DNA of 25,860 nucleotides from PNAI01 sp964575715 (GCA_964575715.1 CAZNSG010000366.1:1-25860), one strand, 5' to 3'. Shown: positions 14,201-22,398, counted from the stretch's first letter. Notes: generated from the sequence alone by a model not told the origin. Translations and numbers: made by a program.

Positions 14201-16498
14201 AAACTGCCGCAGCTCGCGCGCCCGAACAACGCGCTGCGCGTTCCGATAAAAATTGACGGCCTGGCCGTAGGCGAGGACGCGCGCGTGGTGGTTGCCGCGG
14301 TCGATGTCGGCATTCTCAATCTCACCAACTACAAGCCCCCCGCGCCCGACGAATACTATCTCGGCCAGCGCCGGCTCACCGCCGAACTTCGCGATCTCTA
14401 TGGCCAGCTCATCGACGGCATGCAGGGTACCCGCGGTCAGATCAAGACCGGCGGCGACGGCGCCGGCGCCGAGCTGCAGGGCAGCCCGCCTACGCAAGCG
14501 CCGCTTGCGTTCTACTCCGGGCTCATCGCCGTAAAGCCCGACGGCACCGCGGAGGTCAGCTTCGACATCCCCGCGTTTGCCGGCACCGTGCGGGTGATGG
14601 CGGTGGCCTGGAGCAAGGACCGGGTCGGCCGCGCCAACGCCGATGTAACCATTCGCGATCCGGTGGTGCTGACCGCAACCTTGCCGCGCTTCCTGCTGAC
14701 CGGCGATCGCGGCACGCTGCACCTCGACTTCGACAACGTCGAGGGCCAGGCCGGCGACTACAACATCGCGGTCAAGGCCGATGGCGCGGCCGCGGTCGGC
14801 GCGCGCGCAACGCAGACGCTGCGCTTGCGCGCCAAGCAACGCGAGACCATCGCCATCCCGCTCACCGCCTCGGCCGCGGGTACCGCCACCGTCAGCGTGC
14901 AGATCACGGGGCCCGGCGCCTTTGCGCTGGAGCGCAGCTATGCGCTTGCGGTCAAGCCGGCAACGCAGATCCTCACGCGCCGTACGGTCAAGCCGATCGC
15001 CAAGGCCGAGAGCCTAACCTTGTCGAACGACCTGTTCGCCGATCTTGTTCCGGGCACCGGCGCGGTCGCGCTCTCGGTCGGAATTTCGACCGCGCTTGAT
15101 GCCGCGAGTCTGCTCAAATCTCTCGATCGCTATCCATTTGGCTGTTCGGAGCAGATCACCAGCCGCGCACTGCCGCTGCTTTATGTCAATGAGATTGCGG
15201 CCGAGGCGCATCTGGCGCTCGACGGCGCGATCGACCAGCGTATCCGCGACGCCATTGATCGAGTCTTGGCGCGTCAAGCGTCGAACGGCTCGTTCGGCTT
15301 GTGGGGTCTTGGCGGCGACGATATCTGGCTCGACTCCTATGTCACGGACTTCCTCACGCGCGCGCGCGAGCGTGGCTTTGCGGTGCCGGATATTGCCTTC
15401 AAGCTCACGCTCGACCGGTTGCGTAATTTCGTCAGCAATTCGCCCGAGCCGAACAAGAATGGCGGCCGCGACCTTGCCTATGCGCTTTATGTGCTGGCGC
15501 GTAACGGCGCGGCTCCGCTCGGCGATCTGCGTTATCTCGCCGATTCCAAGCTCGGCGAGCTTGAGACCCCGATCGCCAAGGCGCAAGTCGCCGCCGCGCT
15601 TGGCATGCTGGGTGATCGCGTGCGAGCCGAGCGCGTTTACAGCGCGGCGCTCGACTCGCTGGTGCGGCAGTCGCAGCCCGAGCTGTTCGGCCGTTCCGAT
15701 TACGGCTCGACGCTGCGTGATGCCGCCGCACTTGTCACGCTGGCCAGCGAAAACGGCGGCCCGCGGCCGACCATTACCGGCGCGCTCCAGCGCATCGAAC
15801 AAGCGCGCGCATTTGCGACCTATACCTCCACCCAGGAGGAGGCCTGGATGGTTCTTGCCGCGCGTGCGATGGCGAAAGACTCAAGCAACGTTTTGCTCGA
15901 AGTCGGCGGCGAGGCGCGCAAGGGCTCTTTCTATCGCAACCTGCGCGCCAGCGAGCTTGGCCAGCCGTTCAAGGTGACGAACACCGGTGCTGGGCCCTTG
16001 CAGGCGGTGGTCTCGGTCACCGGCGCGCCGCTCACGCCCGAGCCCGCCGCCGAGAAGGGCTTCAAGATCGAGCGGCTCTACTACACGCTCGACGGCGATC
16101 CCGCCGATCCCGCCAAGGCCAAGCAGAACCAGCGCTTTGCCGTTGTGCTCAAAATCACCGAGCCGCAGCCGCAGTATGGCCGCATCATCGTCGCCGATTA
16201 TCTGCCGGCCGGCTTTGAGATCGACAATCCGCGGCTTGTCTCCTCGGGCAACACCGGCACGCTGTCGTGGATCGCCGATGCCAAGGAACCGACCTATTCC
16301 GAGTTCCGCGACGATCGCTTCAGCGCGGCGTTCGAGCGCAAGGCCGGCGATCCGGTGGTGTTCACGGTTGCCTATGTCGTGCGCGCGGTTTCACCCGGCC
16401 GCTACGTCCTGCCGCAAGCCTACGTCGAGGACATGTACCGGCCCGACCGATACGGCCGCACCGGGACCGGAACGGTAGAGATTCAGGCGGCGAAATAG
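11264..16498 (+). CDS. Bacterial alpha-2-macroglobulin family protein (YfhM-like)
   Basis: This 1744-residue secreted protein is a bacterial protease trap of the periplasm. An N-terminal signal peptide (hydrophobic stretch, cleavage near PAAAEK) lacks a lipobox Cys, so it is not an obvious lipoprotein, unlike E. coli YfhM. Residues about 60-200 form helical TPR-like repeats. Macroglobulin domains follow (for example GVYRSGETVYVTSIVRDASG near 515), then the A2M domain (APLAFYSGLIAVKPDGTAEVSFDIPAFAG near 1080). The thioester motif GCSEQ has Cys1294 and Gln1297, inside a thioester-domain repeat with FGLWGLGGDDIWLDSYVTDFL. A C-terminal domain of about 250 residues ends the protein. The intact motif predicts covalent capture of attacking proteases. 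ATG 11264 has GGAGGAGG upstream. The pbpC gene starts seven bases after its stop, as in the classic pairing. Confidence 0.95.
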   Translation: MLAPVRAGLVAALIAMSFVAMSFVVLPIVPAAAEKAFQRENLTEAVIKLEAQIKAEAGQVRKSLAELRRDADSAFQRNDPRTGILLLGQIVALAPNDSANWLRLSRAILQIRATDERERIRLLDRAGTAAYAAYQRTTNRNEEATSLVVLGRTLADRKQWRPALDVLRTSLDLHEVADVRGLYERLREEHGFRLLDYSVDADSASPRVCFQFSEELPVKRIDFSPFVAVAGIDKPALSADDKQLCVEGLKHGERYNVTLRAGLPSVVRETLPKSGSFTVYVRDRKPSARFAAKAYVLPRAGQRGIPIISVNTKAVSIEIYRIGDRNLAESVFSRDFQRNLDRYQIERLAENRGGKVWTGELAVEQSLNADVTTAFPVDQAVGNMAPGVYVMVAEPAGPKADNYDSLATQWFIVSDLGLSSYFGNDGIHVFVHALATAEPKAQVEVRLLSRGNEVLATKTTNSSGHVQFEVGLTRGEGALSPAMVIAAGGGDYAFLSLKTSAFDLSDRGVAGRTVPSGLDAFVYTERGVYRSGETVYVTSIVRDASGVAAPNVPLTLVVERPDGLEYRRVTVADQGIGGRSLSVPIASTASTGTWRVRAYTDPKRPPVGETSFMVEDYIPDRLEFDLASPTGRLSQSAPADVTVEGRFLYGAPAAGLDLEGEIVYGPAKERPGLAGYLFGLADEAVAASRQPLADLPATDAQGKARFKVNALKVPSSTRPLEAQIVVRMAEAGGRAIERKLALPLVPSTNMVGVKPLFAGRSLADGAAATFDVVLVAPDGKTIARKGARYELLKVETRYQWYRRDGSWDWESIKITRRVADGRIDLVAGKPVRISAPVQWGRYRLEVTSGDPTVPITSVSFDAGWYTEASADTPDMLEIALDKPEYRPGEAMTVAITARTAGKITLDVIGDRLATSITQDVQPGTARIKLDVGRDWGNGAYVVATLRRPLDAKAQRMPGRAIGVQWFAIDRKARTLALDMKLPQLARPNNALRVPIKIDGLAVGEDARVVVAAVDVGILNLTNYKPPAPDEYYLGQRRLTAELRDLYGQLIDGMQGTRGQIKTGGDGAGAELQGSPPTQAPLAFYSGLIAVKPDGTAEVSFDIPAFAGTVRVMAVAWSKDRVGRANADVTIRDPVVLTATLPRFLLTGDRGTLHLDFDNVEGQAGDYNIAVKADGAAAVGARATQTLRLRAKQRETIAIPLTASAAGTATVSVQITGPGAFALERSYALAVKPATQILTRRTVKPIAKAESLTLSNDLFADLVPGTGAVALSVGISTALDAASLLKSLDRYPFGCSEQITSRALPLLYVNEIAAEAHLALDGAIDQRIRDAIDRVLARQASNGSFGLWGLGGDDIWLDSYVTDFLTRARERGFAVPDIAFKLTLDRLRNFVSNSPEPNKNGGRDLAYALYVLARNGAAPLGDLRYLADSKLGELETPIAKAQVAAALGMLGDRVRAERVYSAALDSLVRQSQPELFGRSDYGSTLRDAAALVTLASENGGPRPTITGALQRIEQARAFATYTSTQEEAWMVLAARAMAKDSSNVLLEVGGEARKGSFYRNLRASELGQPFKVTNTGAGPLQAVVSVTGAPLTPEPAAEKGFKIERLYYTLDGDPADPAKAKQNQRFAVVLKITEPQPQYGRIIVADYLPAGFEIDNPRLVSSGNTGTLSWIADAKEPTYSEFRDDRFSAAFERKAGDPVVFTVAYVVRAVSPGRYVLPQAYVEDMYRPDRYGRTGTGTVEIQAAK
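11306..11335 (+). repeat. 15-bp tandem duplication in a signal-peptide coding region
   Basis: GCCATGTCCTTTGTG (11306-11320) is followed at once by GCCATGTCCTTTGTT (11321-11335), one base different. It encodes AMSFV twice in the hydrophobic core of the alpha-2-macroglobulin signal peptide, lengthening it in frame by five residues. It looks like a recent slippage or duplication event. Function of the signal peptide should be retained. Confidence 0.85.
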
Positions 16499-16505
16499 GT
16501 CGGCA

Positions 16506-18581
16506 ATGAAAGCCTGGCGGTTCATCTTCGCGGGCATCGGCACCTCGGTTTTAGCTGCGGTGCTCGTCGCCGCGTGGTGGATCGCTTCACTCGGTCCGCT
16601 GCCGCGTGTTGGCGACATCGAGTACTCCACTCTCGTACTCGATCGCGATGGCCGGCTATTGCGCCCCTATGCCACGGCGCAGGGACGCTGGCGGCTGCCG
16701 GCCGCGGTTGAGGGCGTCGATCAGCGTTACCTCTTGCTGCTGCTGGCCTACGAGGATCGCCGCTTCCGTTCGCATCCCGGTATCGATCCGCTTGCGATCG
16801 GGCGCGCCGCCTATCAGTGGGTGCGACATGGCCACATCGTGTCCGGCGGCTCGACCCTGACCATGCAGGTGGCGCGTCTGCTTGAGCCGCGCGCTGAACG
16901 CAGCCTGCCGGCCAAGCTTCGCCAGATGGTGCGCGCGATCGAACTCGAATTCCGGCTCAGCAAGGACGAGGTGCTCGCGCTTTATCTCAGTCTTGCGCCC
17001 TACGGCGGCAATCTCGAGGGTATTCGTGCGGCTTCACTAGCCTATTTCGGCAAGGAGCCGCGCCGCCTGACGCTGGGCGAGGCGGCGCTCCTGGTTGCGC
17101 TGCCGCAATCGCCCGAGCAGCGCCGGCCCGACCGCTCCGCTGCCTCAGCGCGCATGGCGCGCGACCGCGTGCTCGATCGCATTGCCTCCGCCGGCGTCGT
17201 TCCGGCCGACGAGGTCGAGCTTGCCAGGCGCGAACCGGTGCCGGTCGCTCGCAAGCCGATGCCGATACTCGCCCCGCATGCCGCCGATCAGATCATCGCC
17301 GCCGCGCCCACGCGTAGAATCCACCGTCTCACCATCGACGCGACACTGCAGAAGAATTTGGAGGAGCTGGCGCGCGAACGCGCCCGCGCACATGGACCGG
17401 ACGTCTCGGTTGCCATCGTCGCGCTCGACAATGCCTCCGGCGAAGTGTTCGCGCGCGTTGCGTCGGCCGATTATTTCGACGACCGCCGCGCCGGCCGGGT
17501 CGATATGACGCACGCGCTGCGCTCGCCCGGCTCGGCGCTCAAACCCTTCATCTACGGCATCGCCTTCGAGGACGGCCTGGTCCATCCCGAAACGCTGATC
17601 GAGGATCGCCCCATGCGCTATGGCGCCTATGCGCCGGAGAACTTCGATCTCACTTTCCAGGGTACGGTGAGCGTGCGCCGCGCGTTGCAATTGTCGCTCA
17701 ACGTGCCGGCGGTAGCGCTGCTCGACAAAGTCGGCGCCAGCCGCTTAAGCGCACGGCTCGCCCAGGCCGGCGCGCCGCTGGTATTGCCCAAGAACGAAGC
17801 GCCCGGTCTTGCCATGGCGCTTGGCGGCGTCGGCATCAAACTCTCCGACCTCACCATGCTTTATAGCGGGATTGCGCGGCTTGGCACGACACTGCGCTTG
17901 ATCGAGCGCCAAAACGACAATCACAATGACGCCAATACACCGGCCACTCCAAACCGGCTGATCGAGCCGGTAGCGGCCTGGTATCTCGGCAACGTGCTGC
18001 TCGGCACGCCGCCGCCGGAAAACGCCGCCGGCGGCCGCATCGCATATAAAACCGGTACGTCCTACGGCTATCGCGATGCCTGGGCGGTTGGCTTTGACGG
18101 CAAACGCACCATCGGCGTGTGGGTCGGAAGGCCCGACGGCGCTCCGGTCGCGGGTCTTACCGGACGGCTGGCCGCCGCGCCCATCCTGTTCGATGCATTT
18201 GCACGCACCGGGCAAACGCCGGTCGCGCTCGCGCCGGCGCCCAAAGGCGTGCTGTTCGCCGCCAATGCCAAGCTGCCGCCGCCCATGCGGCAATTCCGGT
18301 CCAGCGGCCTGCCGGGCGAGAGCGACTCCTCGCTGCGCATCATGTATCCGCCCAACGGCGCACGCATCGAACTCGCCACGACTGATGGCAAGCCCGATCC
18401 GGTCGTGCTCAAGGTCGCAGGCGGCGTTGAGCCGTTGACGGTGCTCGTCAATGGCATGCCGGTCGCGGCGCCGGCCGGCAAGCGTACGCTGTTCTTCTCG
18501 CCTGACGGACCGGGATTTGTCCGCCTTACGGTGATGGACGCCAAGGGCGCGACCGAGAGCGTGCTGGTACGGATTCAATAA
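16506..18581 (+). CDS. pbpC: Penicillin-binding protein 1C (bifunctional transglycosylase/transpeptidase)
   Basis: This 691-residue inner-membrane enzyme polymerises and can cross-link peptidoglycan in the periplasm. A single membrane anchor lies at about residues 8-28. The GT51 transglycosylase has AYEDRRFRSHPGIDP with catalytic Glu83, then GGSTLTMQVARLL. The transpeptidase domain shows SALK (Ser343, Lys346), SLN (397-399) and KTG (515-517), so all three penicillin-binding motifs are present. A C-terminal beta domain of the PBP1C type (about 600-690) follows. Length is somewhat below the roughly 770 residues of E. coli PbpC. ATG 16506 starts seven bases after the alpha-2-macroglobulin stop, so the two are translated from one mRNA. 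The pairing suggests repair of the wall where invading proteases or predators break the envelope, a model from other proteobacteria. Confidence 0.95.
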   Translation: MKAWRFIFAGIGTSVLAAVLVAAWWIASLGPLPRVGDIEYSTLVLDRDGRLLRPYATAQGRWRLPAAVEGVDQRYLLLLLAYEDRRFRSHPGIDPLAIGRAAYQWVRHGHIVSGGSTLTMQVARLLEPRAERSLPAKLRQMVRAIELEFRLSKDEVLALYLSLAPYGGNLEGIRAASLAYFGKEPRRLTLGEAALLVALPQSPEQRRPDRSAASARMARDRVLDRIASAGVVPADEVELARREPVPVARKPMPILAPHAADQIIAAAPTRRIHRLTIDATLQKNLEELARERARAHGPDVSVAIVALDNASGEVFARVASADYFDDRRAGRVDMTHALRSPGSALKPFIYGIAFEDGLVHPETLIEDRPMRYGAYAPENFDLTFQGTVSVRRALQLSLNVPAVALLDKVGASRLSARLAQAGAPLVLPKNEAPGLAMALGGVGIKLSDLTMLYSGIARLGTTLRLIERQNDNHNDANTPATPNRLIEPVAAWYLGNVLLGTPPPENAAGGRIAYKTGTSYGYRDAWAVGFDGKRTIGVWVGRPDGAPVAGLTGRLAAAPILFDAFARTGQTPVALAPAPKGVLFAANAKLPPPMRQFRSSGLPGESDSSLRIMYPPNGARIELATTDGKPDPVVLKVAGGVEPLTVLVNGMPVAAPAGKRTLFFSPDGPGFVRLTVMDAKGATESVLVRIQ

Positions 18582-18670
18582 CCGCAATAATCGCTCTTAT
18601 GCGGCGCCCGAAGTCCCTTCCTATTTTGGGGCATTTCTCTATTGTCCGAACCATTCTCGGATCGCGGGCG

Positions 18671-20392
18671 ATGACGACGACCAGTTCACAGGAAGCGCGC
18701 ATACAACTGCCGGTCAAAGGCTTAACGGCGCTCGTCGATTTCGCCGTTGCTTCGCATGCGCGCGCCATCGTCGTGCTGGTTCTGGTTGCGCTTGCCGCCT
18801 TCCTGCCAGGATTCTTTGCGCTTCCGCCGATCGACCGCGACGAAGCGCGCTTTGCGCAAGCCACCAAGCAGATGATCGAGAGCGGCGACTACATCGACAT
18901 CCGTTTTCAGGATGAAGTCCGCTACAAGAAACCGGTTGGCATCTATTGGCTGCAGGCAATTGCAGTCAACACTGCAGACGCGCTCGGCGTGCCCCAGGCG
19001 CGCACTACGATTTGGTTTTATCGTATACCATCGCTCCTTGGCGCCATTGGGGCTGTGCTGCTCACCTATTGGACCGCGCTCGCGTTCGTTTCGCGCCGCG
19101 CCGCGATGCTCGCGGCGATGATGCTCGCAACCTCCATCCTACTCGGGGTGGAAGCGCGGCTCGCTAAGACCGACGCCATGTTGCTTGCGACCGTGCTCGC
19201 CGCCATGGGTGCGCTCGCGCGCGTCTACCTCGGCGCGCGCGGTCAGCATCCGGCCGTGACCGGCTGGAAATTGCCGGCGATTTTCTGGTCGGCCTTGGCG
19301 GCCGGTATGCTGCTCAAGGGCCCGCTGATCCTCGCCTTCGTCATCATAACGGCCGGGACGCTGTCCGCGTTCGACCGCTCCATGCGGTGGCTTTCCGCTC
19401 TGCGTCCGCTACCCGGAATCGCGTGGTTCATCGTGCTGGTGCTGCCCTGGTTCCTCGCCATCATCATCCGCAGTGGCGATAGCTTCTTCGCGCAATCCAT
19501 CGGTCAGGATCTGCTCGGCAAGGTGGCGCGCGGTCAAGAATCCCACGGCGCGCCGCCGGGATTCTATTTCGTGTTGTTCTGGGTGACCTTCTGGCCGGGC
19601 GCGACGCTGGCTGCGATGGCGGCGCCGACCGTTTGGAAGGCACGCCACGAGCCGGGCGCGCGTTTTCTGCTCGCCTGGCTGGTCCCGTCTTGGATCATGT
19701 TCGAGGTCGTGATGACTAAGCTGCCGCATTACGTGCTGCCGCTTTACCCCGCAGTGGCGATCCTGATCGCCGGCGTCATCGACCCGCGTGTGCTCGCTCG
19801 CGAGCGCTGGCTGGTGCGCGGGACGGGCTGGTGGTTCGTGCTGCCAACCATCATTGCCATTGTGGGGGTTGTCGGCTTGGTCGCGATCGGGAAGCAGCTT
19901 GGCTTGCTCGCATGGCCGTTCGCCGCCGGCGCAATGATCTTCGGTCTCTTTGCCTGGCGGCTCTATGATGCCGACGGTCCGGAACGTTCGCTCCTGCGCG
20001 CGATGGCGGCCTCGATTCTGATCGCGCTATCGCTCTATGCGATGATTGCGCCCTCGCTTGGCGCGCTGTTCCCAAGCGTGGCGCTCTCGCAAGCCCTGCG
20101 CGAAAGCGACTGCAAACAGCCGCTTGCAGCCGCCGCCGGCTTTCACGAGCCGAGTCTGGTGTTTCTTGTCGGCACGCCGACGCAGCTCACCGACGGTGCC
20201 GGCGCGGTGGAATTTCTGCGCCAAGGTCCGTGCCGCTTCGTATTTGTCGAAGTACGGCAGGAGCACAATTTCGTGCAGCGCGCGGAGGCGATCGGTCTGC
20301 GCTACGCGCTGGTTTTGCGCTTCGACGGTATCAACGCCAGCGTCGGCCGCGCGATCTCGATCGCGATCTACAAGTCCGAGGACGCGCCGTGA
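18671..20392 (+). CDS. ArnT-like GT39 membrane glycosyltransferase
   Basis: This polytopic inner-membrane protein of 573 residues belongs to the GT39/ArnT family. It transfers a sugar from a polyprenyl-phosphate carrier to an envelope acceptor on the periplasmic face. The first periplasmic loop has the family motif IDRDEARFAQATKQMIESGDY (Asp55, Asp57, Glu58), followed by FQDEVRYKKPVGIYWLQ. About ten hydrophobic segments follow, with WPGATLAAM and TKLPHYVLPLYPAVAILIAG among them. A C-terminal periplasmic domain ends the chain. In ArnT the sugar is aminoarabinose and the target lipid A, while in rhizobial Rgt enzymes it is galacturonate. Here the sugar is unknown. ATG 18671 is preferred over 18599, whose extra residues look like translated intergenic DNA. 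The stop overlaps the start of the PAP2 gene by four bases. Confidence 0.9.
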   Translation: MTTTSSQEARIQLPVKGLTALVDFAVASHARAIVVLVLVALAAFLPGFFALPPIDRDEARFAQATKQMIESGDYIDIRFQDEVRYKKPVGIYWLQAIAVNTADALGVPQARTTIWFYRIPSLLGAIGAVLLTYWTALAFVSRRAAMLAAMMLATSILLGVEARLAKTDAMLLATVLAAMGALARVYLGARGQHPAVTGWKLPAIFWSALAAGMLLKGPLILAFVIITAGTLSAFDRSMRWLSALRPLPGIAWFIVLVLPWFLAIIIRSGDSFFAQSIGQDLLGKVARGQESHGAPPGFYFVLFWVTFWPGATLAAMAAPTVWKARHEPGARFLLAWLVPSWIMFEVVMTKLPHYVLPLYPAVAILIAGVIDPRVLARERWLVRGTGWWFVLPTIIAIVGVVGLVAIGKQLGLLAWPFAAGAMIFGLFAWRLYDADGPERSLLRAMAASILIALSLYAMIAPSLGALFPSVALSQALRESDCKQPLAAAAGFHEPSLVFLVGTPTQLTDGAGAVEFLRQGPCRFVFVEVRQEHNFVQRAEAIGLRYALVLRFDGINASVGRAISIAIYKSEDAP

Positions 20393-21243
20393 GCGCGACC
20401 AGTGGAATGAGCGCCGGTGGCGATCCCAGTCGATTGCGGCAATTTGCGACAAATCTCTCGGCCACGCTCGCAACTTTGATGCGCAAACCGCGCGCCACTG
20501 ACGGACGGCGGCCATCGTGGCCGTCACCCGGCCGATTGTGGGCTGGCGCCGTTTTGGCCATTGCTGTTGTCGCAGCCGCAATGGCGTTTCTTGACGGCCG
20601 GGTCACGATCGCTGCGCGCAGCCTGCCGCCGTGGCTCGTCGCCGCCTTTGACGAGTTTACCGACTTTGGCAAGTCGGGCTGGTTTCTCGTGCCGGCCGGG
20701 TCGCTGCTCATTGCCATCGCATTGGTGGCGATGGGGAACATGCCGCGCTTTACGCGGCTGGTCTTGGCCGCGGTGACGGTAAGGCTGGGATTTCTGTTTC
20801 TCGCCATTGGCTTGCCAGGCTTGTTCGTCACCATTCTCAAGCGGCTGATCGGACGCGCGCGCCCCTTTGTGGTTGAAGACGGCGGCACCTTGGTCTTCAT
20901 GCCCTTCATTTGGCGCGCGGAATACGCCAGCATTCCCTCCGGCCATGGTACGACCGCATTCGCCGCCGCCATCGCGATCGGCGCGCTCTGGCCGCGCGCG
21001 CGCCCAATCATGTGGATCTATGCGTTGCTGATTGCCGCAAGCCGCGTGGTGATTACCGCGCATTACCCGAGCGATCTCATCGCCAGTGCGGTATTTGGTA
21101 TTCTTGGCGCAATCCTGGTTCGTAACTGGTTCGCCATGCGCCGGCTTGGCTTTGTGGTCGATGCCGCGGGTCATGTGCACGCGCTGCCGGGCCCATCCTG
21201 GCGGCGCCTCAAGACGGTTGCCCGCCGCTCGCTCAATGCCTAA
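20389..21243 (+). CDS. PAP2-family membrane phosphatase
   Basis: This 284-residue inner-membrane protein has the full lipid phosphatase signature: KRLIGRARP (Lys151 to Pro159), PSGH (183-186) and SRVVITAHYPSD (Ser218, Arg219, His225, Asp229). Five or six membrane segments surround it. Family members on the periplasmic side dephosphorylate undecaprenyl pyrophosphate, phosphatidyl-glycerophosphate or, in LpxE/LpxF, lipid A. The start GTG 20389 overlaps the stop of the GT39 gene (GTGA) and has GAGGA about six bases upstream, pointing to translational coupling. ATG 20407 is an alternative. Its place between a GT39 transferase and a polyprenyl-phosphate GT2 favours lipid A or carrier-lipid dephosphorylation. 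LpxE-like genes stand beside rgt genes in rhizobia, to my recollection. Confidence 0.92.
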   Translation: MSATSGMSAGGDPSRLRQFATNLSATLATLMRKPRATDGRRPSWPSPGRLWAGAVLAIAVVAAAMAFLDGRVTIAARSLPPWLVAAFDEFTDFGKSGWFLVPAGSLLIAIALVAMGNMPRFTRLVLAAVTVRLGFLFLAIGLPGLFVTILKRLIGRARPFVVEDGGTLVFMPFIWRAEYASIPSGHGTTAFAAAIAIGALWPRARPIMWIYALLIAASRVVITAHYPSDLIASAVFGILGAILVRNWFAMRRLGFVVDAAGHVHALPGPSWRRLKTVARRSLNA

Positions 21244-21283
21244 AAACGCTCGCGGAGCGATCGGTTTGCAATCACACGAGACC

Positions 21284-22030
21284 ATGAGCGAAACGACCAC
21301 GCGCGCATCTGGCCCGGCGGTATCGGTCGTCGTACCGGTCCGCAACGAAGCCGGCAATATTGCCCCGCTGGTCAATGAGATTGCCAAGGCATTGCAGGGG
21401 CGCTACGGCTTTGAGATCGTCTACGTCAATGACGGCTCAAGCGACGGCACCGCGGCGGAGCTCAAGCGGCTGCGGACCGACCGCCCGTGGCTGCGGCAGA
21501 TCAGGCACGCGCACTCGTGCGGCCAGTCGGCGGCGGTGCGCACCGGGGTTGCAGCCGCGCGCGCGCCCATCGTCGTCACGCTCGACGGCGACGGCCAAAA
21601 CGATCCGGCCTTCATCCCGCAATTGATCGAGGCGCTCAAAGCAGGCGCGCCGCGCGTGGGCCTGATTGCCGGTCAGCGCGTCGGACGCAAGGCGTCCGGT
21701 TTCAAGAAATTTCAGTCGCGCATTGCCAATGGCGTGCGCGGCGCAATTCTGCGTGACGGCACGCGCGACACCGGCTGCGGGCTCAAGGCGTTCCATCGCG
21801 ACCTGTCCCTGGCGCTGCCTTATTTCGACGGTTTGCATCGCTTTCTCCCGGCGCTGGTCAAGCGCGAGGGCGGTAGCGTCGGATATGTCGACGTGGTCGA
21901 TCGGCCGCGCCTGACCGGAACATCGAACTATGGCATGTGGGACCGGCTCTGGATCGGTATTCTCGATCTCGCCGGCGTATGGTGGCTGATCCGCCGCAAG
22001 AAAAGCGCGCCCGAAATCTCGGAGGTTTGA
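21284..22030 (+). CDS. GT2 polyprenyl-phosphate glycosyltransferase (ArnC/DPM1-like)
   Basis: This 248-residue protein has the GT-A fold of family 2: VSVVVPVRNEAGNIAPLV, IVYVNDGSSDGT (Asp50), LDGDGQNDPAF (Asp101, Asp103 metal motif), then DTGCGLKAFHRDL and RPRLTGTSNYGMWDRLWIG. It lacks the two C-terminal membrane helices of ArnC or GtrB and resembles the soluble dolichol-phosphate mannose synthase type. One hydrophobic stretch near the end, LWIGILDLAGVWWLI, may touch the membrane. The reaction is transfer of a nucleotide-activated sugar to polyprenyl phosphate at the cytoplasmic face. The start is uncertain: ATG 21284 fits the domain, TTG 21266 has a GGAG eight bases upstream, and ATG 21236 overlaps the PAP2 stop. 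The next gene begins immediately after its stop. Confidence 0.9.
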   Translation: MSETTTRASGPAVSVVVPVRNEAGNIAPLVNEIAKALQGRYGFEIVYVNDGSSDGTAAELKRLRTDRPWLRQIRHAHSCGQSAAVRTGVAAARAPIVVTLDGDGQNDPAFIPQLIEALKAGAPRVGLIAGQRVGRKASGFKKFQSRIANGVRGAILRDGTRDTGCGLKAFHRDLSLALPYFDGLHRFLPALVKREGGSVGYVDVVDRPRLTGTSNYGMWDRLWIGILDLAGVWWLIRRKKSAPEISEV

Positions 22031-22363
22031 ATGCTGGTCGATCTATCGCAAGCGGTTGGCAACTATTTCCACGATGTGTTTCTGATGAAGATCACCTGGG
22101 TCGTATTGATCGGCTATTGCGGGCAGGCCTTGTTCACCATGCGCTTTGTGGTTCAGTGGATTGCTTCGGAACGCGCCGGCAAGAGCGTCATCCCGCTGGC
22201 GTTTTGGTTTTTCTCGATTGGCGGCGGCCTGCTGCTGTTCGGCTATGCGCTCTATATCCGCGACCCGGTATTCATTCTGGGCCAGGGATTTGGCCTGTTC
22301 GTTTATTTGCGCAATCTCTATTTCATCAAACGCGAACGGCGGGCCGGGTCCGCCGCCGCATAA
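22031..22363 (+). CDS. Small LpxB-N-domain membrane protein (possible carrier-lipid flippase)
   Basis: This 110-residue integral membrane protein matches the lipid-A-disaccharide synthase N-terminal domain family (LAB_N). It has about three transmembrane helices and the motif LFTMRFVVQWIASERAGKSVIPLAFWFFSIGGGLLLFGYALYIRDPVFILGQGFGLFVYLRNLYFI. Such proteins are found beside GT2 and ArnT-like genes. Their size and topology recall ArnE/ArnF, which flip aminoarabinosyl-carrier, so flipping the lipid-linked sugar is a reasonable guess. No enzymatic LpxB domain is present. The start ATG 22031 directly follows the GT2 stop, with GGAGG about seven bases upstream inside the GT2 gene, so translation is coupled. 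A strong hairpin terminator follows the stop after four bases. Confidence 0.9.
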   Translation: MLVDLSQAVGNYFHDVFLMKITWVVLIGYCGQALFTMRFVVQWIASERAGKSVIPLAFWFFSIGGGLLLFGYALYIRDPVFILGQGFGLFVYLRNLYFIKRERRAGSAAA

Positions 22364-22367
22364 AAAT

Positions 22368-22398
22368 ACTGCCAAGCCTCAAAGCGAGGCTTGGCAGT
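22368..22398. terminator. Strong convergent terminator hairpin
   Basis: ACTGCCAAGCCTC (22368-22380) and GAGGCTTGGCAGT (22386-22398) are perfect 13-bp arms around a five-base loop. On the minus strand the hairpin is followed by ATTTTTA, a good U-tract, so it is an intrinsic terminator for the Cache-domain gene. For plus-strand transcripts the T-run is missing, but the stem lies right after the LAB_N stop and may still end or protect that mRNA. Confidence 0.88.

Noticed and set aside
12746..14839. 697-codon open frame on the minus strand inside the alpha-2-macroglobulin gene
   Set aside because: High GC opens antisense frames; the plus-strand protein is clearly conserved here and the antisense translation has no recognisable domain.
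17745..18587. 280-codon minus-strand open frame over pbpC
   Set aside because: It overlaps the conserved transpeptidase region of PBP1C and shows no family features.
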